From Synura sp. LO234KE (Eukaryota; Sar; Synurophyceae; Synurales; Mallomonadaceae), in NCBI GenBank assembly GCA_015143735.1, contig VKHC01000142.1, positions 1 through 17,387 of the forward strand: DNA of 17,387 nt. The letters are read 5' to 3'. The translations under genes and the position numbers were made by a program. Position 1 is the stretch's first letter. Each line of letters starts with the position of its first letter. The notes under the pieces were generated by a model. It was given only the letters and a program-made list of their open reading frames with translations, made no database searches and was not told the DNA's origin. This document shows positions 13,401 to 17,387 of this stretch, one piece after another.

Positions 13401-16400
13401 ATGGTGAATCATAGTTGCTAGATTTTTTGTTATCCAAGTAATCCTGACCTATCATTTTTGCCGATTCAGATCGGTACCAATCAACTCGCGTCAGTGCTAT
13501 TGAGCACATACCCTTGGGTTAGGCCAATTGGAGCTTTCGTCATTCTGAGCCCACTCGGTTTAGTATACTCAAATTTAGCTGCAGGTAAAATGAACTGCAC
13601 TGTTTCCTAGTTGTATAGATTTACTTACGATTTCTCCTTTGTCCGCGCGTTTGCGTTATTAGGATCTTACGATCAAGGTTACATGGTAGCCACTTCCGTG
13701 TTTTTCAAATATGGCGCCTCAAGTGCTTGTACCATGACTCGGGGACTGTCTTATCAATACAGCTTCTCGTCTCTTGTCGCCGGAAGAATATTTTGGAATA
13801 ATGAAGCAGTTGGATGCAGGGGGGGATTGTTCATCCTAAATATGGGTCCGACCGAAAGCAGTACAGACTCGTGTGCAGTTGTATCGGGCTTTAAATCGTG
13901 GAGAGGGGGACACACTGGTAGGTTACCATAATCTCACTTTTCATGGACATAAATATAATGTGGATTGCTTCAGGTATTCTTTCGTCGGACTCTGTCGCCA
14001 ACGTGTTAATTGCGGGCGTAACTTTGGCCGAGAACCACATCGGAATATCGCTGAACTACTTCCGCGATGCCGAAGATGCTTTTGTTGGTGTGATAGCTTC
14101 GACGATAATAGGAAGTCTGAATCAAGGCGGCTGCAAGGATGGCGCGGATTCCTCTTGGGCTCAAGTGTGCCATGTAAAATCAATGCACATAATCTATCCT
14201 CGCGAAATGCAATTGTAATCTATTCTCTTCTATGACCAGGTCTTCTCCACTCTTGATCCCCTAGGATTACAAAGAAACTGTCAGTCTGTCATATCGGTAT
14301 TAATATGAAATATTCACTTTCTTGTAATCTCGCAATTATTTTATACAGGGAATATATGAGCGCGTTGGTATTATGCTGCCTCAGGTCTGTTCTTATACAT
14401 AAGAAATAACACTTTCCACGATATATTTGCATTGAATTAATTTTTATCAATGATGTAGTTCATGAATGCCCCAAAGACCTGTGCCATGGCTGGCCGATTC
14501 GCTACTTGTGACCCCCCGAATACAGTTGGTAGGATTGTTTCATTTGAATGTATCCTTTTTAAATTCACATATTGGGCCTTCAGATCGACTCTGTAATATG
14601 CCGTGGGAGCATCGGTAAGGAGATATTCTACACGCACTTAGGAGGTCCTATACTTGAACAGTCACGTTATCGTACTTGCATAGGTTTGGCTTGCCGATAA
14701 ATCAACAGTACAGTGAGATGCATATCCACGACGTCTCCTTCACGGGCTTCCGAAATACATCTTGTGGTAAAGGTTACAGCCCGGCGATAGCGTTGAATCC
14801 CACTCAGGTGAGACACATTTCGTTCTGTTTTCTAGTACCCAAGCCTGACACTGTTCTCCGTCGGTTAGGTTGACGATCTTCCAACATTAGTGATGTCTGG
14901 TGTTAGTTGGACTTCATGGGGAGGGTCCGTCAAGGCCTTGACCAAAGTCTCCGCGGATGTCACCGCGCCTTCTAATGTATACACGGATGTAGCCAAGTAC
15001 GATATCCTTTAGTCAGTGATACTTTTTTAAGATTTACATACTCTCCCAATGTAGGTTTGGTGTAGATGGAGGCGGAAACTGTGATATTTCGCAACCCTGC
15101 ATGGGTCAGAACATGTTACTCATCCATGACCTCGATGGTTCTGTTTTGGGCTCTGGAACAGGTGGACAGCTCATGTTCAATAATCCGGAGTACGCCGCTC
15201 CGTGGCCGTATTGCACGACAGGTTACTACTGCTGATTCTTGTTGGGAATTCCGCTCTTACCTATTTTCTACACCGTTTCGTAGCGTCTCAGTTAGGTTTG
15301 GGTTTTGTAAGTTGTCCGAACAAGCTGCTCGATGGCTCTGTCGGGAAACCGTTCAAACAGTACAGCGCGCACTGGAGGGATTACAGTGCGCAATTGCTGG
15401 GACCGCTGATCGTTACGCGATACTTTCCCCTTGAGAATCGAACATTCGCGGCGTATGGTCCCATTGACGACGAGTGTCCATTGCGCTTCTACTTTAGCAG
15501 ATTCCCTTTTCTCATAGCTGCCAACACAACAAACAGAATAAGATCTACAGGTGAATTATTAAGTTTTGATGTGCATTTTTGTTTGGACGTCCTTAGCCTA
15601 ACCAAATATTTGGAATATAGCGTTTAATCAATGTGTTCATGTACGTAATACTTGTTTCACAGGCACAGTACCTTCTGTTCCAGCGCAATGGTTTATTCGT
15701 TGGGATGCTCCTAGTTCGTCAGATTACGCCATAATCGACTTGTTTATTAATCTTCCCCAGGAAGTTAATGTTGAGGTTGGCCCCAGCCAGAGTGGTCCTT
15801 TCACCTTGATTCCGGTACTTTTCTCGCGTGCCCTCTTAAACGCGAATAACTTCCTTCATTTGGTAGCGGCTGACTACAAGGTACCCGAACTCTTCGGATA
15901 CTGCGGGAGCGAACACTATGAATCCACAGGTAATGTGCTGCATCGCACAATGTGTTCTTTTCCTAACATTAATATCCCTGCACGGCTGTCTGCTTCACTA
16001 GACCCGCACGTGCACTATTCTTTTTCGTGGAGGCGCGAACAATAGATATTATCGCTTCACGTAAGCCAAGTAGTATTAGAAATATTGTATTTACATTTAT
16101 TTAACTGCATAACGTATTTCATCGATTGTCAGTGTTGTACCGGTTGTGGCGGTTACGATGAAGATCTCCATGAGCTTCCAAGATTTTTTCGCGGTAAGAG
16201 TAACCTTGTGAGTAGTTGTTAGTCCAATCGGTGTAATAGTGAGTTTTCGCGCAGGACGGATTCGTGGCGAATGTAGCGTTACTTCTAAGCATTCCTATTA
16301 GTCGCATCAAAATTGTAAGTGTCAAACCCGGAAGCACAATTGTAGATTTCCAAGTGAGTCCTGCGGTCACAACAGCTACCAATCCAGTTGATACTGTCAC

Positions 16401-17387
16401 CCAGGTAAATCATAAAGTAGATGGGAACAAAATTCGTTTCACTTACTGCAGCGCTTGTGTTCTAACTATCGAACTGATGTTAACTGTCCTCCTTCATCTT
16501 TCGAGTTAGGTGGTGCTGTTACAAAACCTGACGAACACTCTGTCGACTGTGATAAGTTCTGGGGCATTATCGATGGCAATAAACTCAACCATTATCGCGG
16601 CATCGGCCGCCGTGCCAGTCGTCGCTGCGGTATGCTTTGCAATAACAGCGCCTAAATATGATTAATAAATTTTATCATGACATCGTAGACTGTCACGGAC
16701 TCTTATGCTTCTACCAACACGTCTGTCCCCACCGCTGCTCCTGGTACACACATGCCAACATCGGGTGGCGTTAAGATTATTCACCTAGTCTCCCAACCTA
16801 CAAGCACTCCGACAGGCCAGCCGAGTACGCATCCCACGGGGCAACCGAGCGGCCAGCCTTCGCAGACACCTTCAACTCAGCCCTCCTCGAAACCTTCGGG
16901 GCAACCGAGCGGCCAACCTTCACAGACACCTTCAACCCAACCTTCATCCGAACCTTCGGGGCAGCCTAGTGGGCAACCAACTGATGTTCCAGTTAGTAAA
17001 CCCACTCCTACTCCGTCGATCATTCCAACCTGGTCGCCTTCGACAACACCGAGCTTCCTCCCTTCGCAATCGTTCAATCCCACGATATCTCAAGTGCCGA
17101 CAGCCTTTCCGACATCGAATCCAACTTCATCTCCTTCTTCTCCAACTTCTACGCCAACCTCCACTCCCACTATATCTCCCACTGCTCCTACTTCTGCGCC
17201 AACCTCCACTCCCACTACATCTCCCACTGTTCCTACCTCTTCTCCAACCTCCACTCCCACTATATCTCCCACTGTTCCTACCTCTACGCCAACCTCCACT
17301 CCCACTACATCTCCCACTGTTCCTACCTCTTCTCCAACCTCCACTCCCACTATATCTCCCACTGTTCCTACCTCTTCTCCAACTTCC
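1363..17387 (+). CDS. Fibrocystin-L (PKHD1L1)-like giant extracellular protein, 3' partial
   Basis: This multi-exon gene encodes about 4,250 residues in the window and has no stop before the edge. The domain order is that of animal fibrocystin-L: signal peptide, IPT/TIG, PA14, IPT/TIG array, G8, parallel beta-helix, second G8, second beta-helix. Fibrocystin-L is a cell-surface protein of the ciliary/stereocilia coat type in animals; a role in adhesion or surface coating here is inference. The ATG follows an in-frame TGA directly (1360-1362) and opens a signal peptide, which fixes the start. I placed 45 GT-AG introns by hand: 21 in phase 0, 16 in phase 1, 8 in phase 2. The frame closes at every junction and family motifs continue across them. 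Least certain are the junctions at 2916/3109, 10204/10274, 11381/11439 and 14384/14459. No catalytic function is claimed. The C-terminal anchor is not visible. Confidence 0.88.
1462..2457 (+). other. N-terminal IPT/TIG domains (residues about 34-365)
   Basis: Two clear IPT/TIG starts are seen. The first is at residue 34 (ISSITPWFGGAQGGTIVSI, then YGANF). The second is at residue 286 (ISSVTPSSGSIAGGTLVTI, then QGFGFA and a VPCDV strand). Between them, at residues 145-285, is a beta-rich, Asn-glycosylation-rich segment that may be a diverged IPT domain (it has LPPDDLIAGYYNVTLTL). IPT/TIG domains are immunoglobulin-like folds; a stacked series at the N-terminus is usual for fibrocystin-L. All of this lies in exon 1 (1363-2916). 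Confidence 0.82.
2461..3190 (+). other. PA14 domain, split by intron 1 (residues about 367-545)
   Basis: The core signature is FVAPFTGYYTFYICVDDAG followed by SLYMS, the typical PA14 strand-turn-strand in which the fold's Asp residues sit. WWVKMWDYNDY precedes it, and LFKGQRIYLRLRS then TNTGGADLSEIALKI follow. PA14 is a beta-barrel often used for carbohydrate binding or adhesion; the ligand here is unknown. The exon 1/2 junction lies in the last strands, so the C-terminal part of the domain depends on the intron 1 call. Confidence 0.82.
2917..3108 (+). other. Intron 1 (192 bp)
   Basis: The donor is gtgcgt and the acceptor tccttcag, with an atactaat branch-like sequence at 3066-3073. It is phase 0, and in-frame read-through stops at 3028-3030. 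The joined product RLRS/TNTGGADL fits a PA14 end. In-phase alternatives for the donor are gtcaat at 2926 and gtcgag at 3019; the latter would add 34 residues of AT-rich, non-PA14-like sequence and is less likely. It is the second-longest intron in the gene. Confidence 0.65.
3205..4130 (+). repeat. Pro/Ser/Thr/Gln-rich linker (residues about 551-859)
   Basis: Exon 2 (3109-4209) encodes some 300 residues dominated by xPS, xPT and GQPSGQPS-type tripeptides, with runs such as PSAQPSAQPTSQPT near the start and PTGQPTGNPSAQPSGQPTG near 3880-3940. A short non-repetitive acidic stretch (3757-3873, with VGRMNIEDIDETFG) interrupts it. This repeat class is common in secreted heterokont proteins; it is probably an extended, O-glycosylated or hydroxyproline-modified stalk (inference). 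It sits between PA14 and the next globular part, where animal fibrocystin-L has no such insert. Confidence 0.85.
4528..4599 (+). other. Intron 3 (72 bp, stop-free)
   Basis: The donor is gtatgt after CTAG and the acceptor ccaccag. It is phase 1; splicing gives LLGPQPSFSS across the junction. The intron is 24 codons long and has no in-frame stop, so retention would insert a Cys-rich 24-residue stretch unlike the flanks. I call it an intron on site quality and on its size, which matches the other introns. Confidence 0.72.
4764..4835 (+). other. Intron 4 (72 bp, stop-free)
   Basis: The donor is gtaagt and the acceptor acataaag. It is phase 0; splicing joins SLFN to VNVYRNGGFYTGYT. Like intron 3 it is exactly 72 bp and has no in-frame stop, so an unspliced message would still translate. 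Confidence 0.72.
5211..7250 (+). other. IPT/TIG domain array (about seven to eight units, residues about 1155-1834)
   Basis: The units begin near 5211 (INITIAGSGFLLGW), 5484 (VSPVTGSLAGGQVLTFTGRG), 5728 (diverged), 6009 (VYPSSGSLMGGTSLLVTGFG), 6366 (diverged, GSVYLNISGIHLTEG), 6620 (SNQGSAAGGTPIVLAGYGF) and 6946 (diverged, SGYSGASLTVTV). A further unit starts near 7240 (SVGGGASISLVGKGFS). Each has the hallmark P.xGxxxGGxxxxxxGxxF start, then a Cys in the next strand (QACAVHF, RVCQLLSW, QNCVIV, VPCSSLV) and often a second Cys, consistent with one disulphide per domain. Many Asn-X-Ser/Thr sites are present. All units lie inside exon 5 (4836-8503). Confidence 0.85.
7508..7872 (+). other. Galactose-binding-like (F5/8C-type) domain nested in an IPT unit (residues about 1921-2042)
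   Basis: The segment YINRAADGNYATYYQ, then YVGLKLAAGYVARPYRMRFY, FEASSNGGQTYVTLG, GWNYID, FNAFRYRS and finally CFIAEVQFLGT follows the strand order of discoidin / F5/8 type C jelly rolls (the 'DGN.sTyw', 'v.ld.g', 'veaSnDG..y..l', 'aRYvR', 'c.iaEvef.g' pattern). An IPT unit precedes it (ISLVGKGF at about 7300) and seems to resume after it (CAITVTAAGKSYYPGNVTY), so the domain looks inserted into a loop of that IPT fold. Such domains bind glycans or lipids; the ligand here is unknown. Confidence 0.7.
7956..8237 (+). other. Last IPT/TIG domain before G8 (residues about 2070-2163)
   Basis: It starts TPTITSLTPSNGTALGGTLL with LFGTNF, then VSISGVPCAVRSHSAALITC, and ends NVYVPGHGNSISADSSVYLY. This is the least diverged IPT unit of the gene. 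It is followed at once by the first G8 domain, the usual fibrocystin-L order. Confidence 0.87.
8241..8930 (+). other. First G8 domain and following strands (exons 5-7, residues 2165-2352)
   Basis: The start WSALTSWKNQEPPVDGDLVW, then VPQGQVIMLDV, LIIEGSVYVD, YIFVMGGVFQIGT and ATITLHGDR/YNTIE, is the canonical G8 pattern (conserved Gly residues, five strand pairs). It crosses intron 5 (8504-8574, gtgagt...ccttag, phase 2) into exon 6 (8575-8633) and intron 6 (8634-8688, phase 1) into exon 7 (8689-8930). Exon 7 carries IELHGRKRLRTWTKLRQTA, the strand region that joins G8 to the beta-helix in PKHD1L1. The G8/beta-helix pair is shared with CEMIP and TMEM2; I make no enzyme claim. Confidence 0.87.
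8931..9140 (+). other. Intron 7 (210 bp, longest in the gene)
   Basis: The donor is gtaagg after GATCAG and the acceptor attcatag. It is phase 0 and joins GFGIDQ to VTVLKNLDGFTIYV, a normal family transition. Read-through stops at the TAG at 9006-9008. I see no RNA gene or second ORF inside it. Confidence 0.8.
9141..11221 (+). other. First parallel beta-helix region (exons 8-19, residues 2353-2793)
   Basis: Exons are 9141-9358, 9424-9470, 9541-9659, 9761-9851, 9921-10070, 10136-10204, 10274-10426, 10505-10544, 10614-10725, 10782-10814, 10877-11022 and 11077-11221. The best family marks are GRYCTHSHKAG, SYVKANSIHNSFQRACTTHD, NVAFNVRGHTYFVEDGTEHG, GLRIYPQY and EIFWDLDGSMAG, which match the well-conserved core of fibrocystin-L. 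These markers span introns 9-11 and confirm those junctions. At exon 14 an alternative in-phase acceptor (10279) would remove two residues. Introns are 54-101 bp, apart from intron 7 (8931-9140, 210 bp) just before this block. Confidence 0.85.
9688..9759 (+). repeat. Perfect 36-bp tandem duplication at a 3' splice site
   Basis: Inside intron 10 (9660-9760) two identical 36-bp units lie head to tail, 9688-9723 and 9724-9759, each beginning cgatttatttgtc and ending gctcgtca. The base after copy 2 is G, making the acceptor cag at 9758-9760. The base after copy 1 is C, so the upstream copy has no AG there. The unit covers the polypyrimidine tract. Without one copy the intron would be 65 bp, the usual size in this gene. 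Confidence 0.95.
11288..11976 (+). other. Linker between the two beta-helix modules (exons 20-23, residues 2794-2957)
   Basis: Exons are 11288-11381, 11439-11538, 11609-11778 and 11849-11976. Products include KYENALLVHNHTRARRIEI, TIETRNGRDRFYFLPLD, YKIEWADAGLSARTMNFTL and ASLNSTVSLNSTMSS. The position, between the first beta-helix and the second G8, matches the corresponding segment of fibrocystin-L. For exon 21 two in-frame acceptors exist: 11417 would make a 36-bp intron and 11438 a 57-bp one; I chose the second on size, and the choice changes seven residues. Read-through of that intron meets a TGA. Confidence 0.72.
12029..12900 (+). other. Second G8 domain (exons 24-27, from residue 2958)
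   Basis: Exons are 12029-12169, 12231-12359, 12417-12522 and 12589-13239. CPPKGCYTPNGIDL is followed by WSDPTSWIGGQVPTANQD (the G8 start), WIVMDI, IKIYGKLTLLPN, IEVYGILDIS, ANIVIYGTK and FLGSKCIAVMGEF. Then TYRSWSRLNATAYAGSNTVV and WSAGDQVVLSP mirror the strands after the first G8 (TWTKLRQTAHAGDNFFV). The four exon junctions fall between beta strands. Intron 26 ends aaggag, so a second in-frame acceptor 3 bases later is possible. Confidence 0.87.
12900..14173 (+). other. Second parallel beta-helix region (exons 27-31)
   Basis: It continues in exon 27 with GAVGLLTRSVVISSRDSED (parallel to VGLLTRNIVVQGDS after the first G8), then FGGHIAVID, VTLRNVEFKNLGQ, RYAISFSY and VVSNCSFYNGYSIAVRA. It runs through exon 28 (13294-13403, LLLEGNVAVNNTQSAIYIEK), exon 29 (13470-13584), exon 30 (13663-13917) and exon 31 (13974-14173, VTLAENHIGISLNYFRDAED). 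The alternating short beta strands with Asn and Gly turns are typical of PbH1 repeats. All introns here are 54-78 bp. Confidence 0.82.
14240..14807 (+). other. Fibrocystin-type region built from micro-exons (exons 32-36)
   Basis: Exons are 14240-14296 (57 nt), 14349-14384 (36 nt), 14459-14528 (70 nt), 14584-14614 (31 nt) and 14684-14807 (124 nt). The spliced product reads QRNCQSVIS / GIYERVGIMLPQ / FMNAPKTCAMAGRFATCDPP / DRLCNMPWEHR / FGLPINQQYSEMHIHDVSFT, which keeps phase throughout and resembles the 'C...GIxLP' and 'yseMxvxdVtFxgF' parts of fibrocystin-L. The donor at 14385 (gtctgt) is the weakest in the gene, and 36- and 31-nt exons are easily missed by gene finders. Confidence 0.66.
14869..15550 (+). 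other. 'HDLDGS' segment of the fibrocystin C-terminal region (exons 37-39)
   Basis: Exons are 14869-14996, 15055-15221 and 15296-15550. Key stretches are KFGVDGGGNCDISQPCMGQN, LLIHDLDGSVLG, a Cys-containing PWPYCTTG, YSAHWRDYSAQLLGPLIVTR and FAAYGPIDDECPLRFYFSRF then PFLIAANTTNRIRSTG. The DLDGS motif repeats one seen in exon 19 (WDLDGSMAG), as in fibrocystin-L where both beta-helix modules end in such a motif. Donor gtacga at 14997 is non-consensus but gives the only phase that keeps the downstream homology. Confidence 0.77.
15663..16629 (+). other. C-terminal conserved region (exons 40-45)
   Basis: Exons are 15663-15814, 15867-15929, 16002-16060, 16133-16193, 16255-16404 and 16510-16629. 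Products: WFIRWDAPSS, DLFINLPQEVNVEVGPSQSG, YPNSSDTAGANTMNPQ, CTILFRGGANNRYYRFT, VVPVVAVTMKISMSFQDFFA, DGFVANVALLLSIPISRIKI and VSVKPGSTIVDFQVSP. These follow fibrocystin-L order (the 'PQxxxVyV', 'NxxDPQN.xxxvxvrG' and 'FxxNlAlfLxIPxxrIrI' parts). Exon 45 ends in an Ala/Val-rich IIAASAAVPVVAA, not long enough to call a membrane segment. Confidence 0.77.
16839..16980 (+). repeat. 60-bp tandem repeat, 2.3 copies
   Basis: The 20-residue unit begins GQPSGQPSQTPSTQPSS and ends KPS or EPS. Copies lie at 16839-16898 and 16899-16958, with a third partial copy 16959-16980 that then diverges (GQPSGQPT). DNA copies differ mostly at third codon positions. Confidence 0.85.
17154..17387 (+). repeat. 45-bp tandem repeat, five copies and a partial, running off the edge
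   Basis: The unit is 15 residues, PTSTPT(I/T)SPT(A/V)PTS(A/S/T). Copies start at 17154, 17199, 17244, 17289 and 17334, with 17379-17387 starting a sixth. The seventh residue alternates Ile, Thr, Ile, Thr, Ile, so the real unit may be 90 bp. Near-identity at the DNA level points to recent expansion and to likely length variation. Confidence 0.9.

Larger units (their letters stand above)
16689..17387 (+). other. Pro/Thr/Ser-rich C-terminal tail, open at window edge (exon 46)
   Basis: The acceptor tcgtag at 16688 gives TVTDSYASTNTSVPTAAPG, then a 233-codon tail that becomes almost purely PT/PS tripeptides and is still open at the last base. It contains two separate tandem repeat blocks (16839-16980 and 17154-17387). 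It is probably an extended stalk or a cell-wall-associated, heavily O-modified segment. Whether a membrane helix and a cytoplasmic tail follow, as in animal fibrocystin-L, cannot be seen. Confidence 0.85.

Noticed and set aside
15815-16045. Open read-through frame after exon 40
   Set aside because: It loses the fibrocystin motif recovered by splicing 15815-15866 and ends in a TAG without joining the next exons.
16315-16320. Strong gtaagt donor inside exon 44
   Set aside because: The reading frame continues through it with family-like sequence VSVKPGSTIVDFQ, and no in-phase acceptor nearby gives a better product.
16877-17362. Minus-strand open frames with VGVEVG-type repeats
   Set aside because: They are the reverse complement of the Pro/Thr/Ser tail repeats; the plus strand joins in phase to the upstream exons.
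16839-17387. Possible CRISPR or satellite array
   Set aside because: The repeats are contiguous without unique spacers, keep codon periodicity and encode the protein tail.

Overview
The window is eukaryotic and almost entirely one large, intron-rich gene on the + strand. It starts at 1363 and is still open at the right edge. Splicing 46 exons (45 introns, all GT-AG) gives about 4,250 residues of a secreted or surface protein of the fibrocystin-L (PKHD1L1) type. The order is signal peptide, IPT/TIG domains, PA14, a Pro/Thr/Ser/Gln-rich linker, a long IPT/TIG array with a galactose-binding-like domain nested in it, a first G8 domain with a parallel beta-helix region, a second G8 domain with another beta-helix region, a fibrocystin-type C-terminal region, and a Pro/Thr/Ser-rich tail built from tandem repeats. 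Total exon length (12,750 nt) and total intron length (3,275 nt) add up exactly to the span 1363-17387, and the reading frame holds at every junction.

The linker and tail are of the PTGQPSGQPS kind known from many heterokont algae (diatoms, brown algae, chrysophytes). Together with tiny introns (40 of 45 are 50-78 bp) this suggests a stramenopile, probably photosynthetic, with a compact intron style unlike the long introns of brown algae. This is inference; no marker gene is present.

Layout. 1-1362: AT-rich upstream DNA with no supportable gene. 1363-4835: signal peptide, IPT/TIG, PA14, first Pro-rich linker and a following beta-rich segment (exons 1-4). 4836-8503: one 3.7-kb exon carrying the IPT/TIG array, the nested galactose-binding-like domain and the start of the first G8 domain. 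8575-11976: rest of G8-1, beta-helix 1 and a linker in 18 short exons. 12029-14173: G8-2 and beta-helix 2. 14240-16629: fibrocystin-type C-terminal region in many small exons. 16689-17387: Pro/Thr/Ser-rich tail with a 60-bp and then a 45-bp tandem repeat, running off the window. The stop codon, any membrane anchor and the 3' UTR are outside.

No RNA gene, mobile element, CRISPR array or second gene was found. The main points of interest are the full fibrocystin-L architecture in a probable alga, the two Pro-rich stalks, the nested domain, the sharp split between intron-poor and intron-dense halves, and a 36-bp tandem duplication at one 3' splice site.
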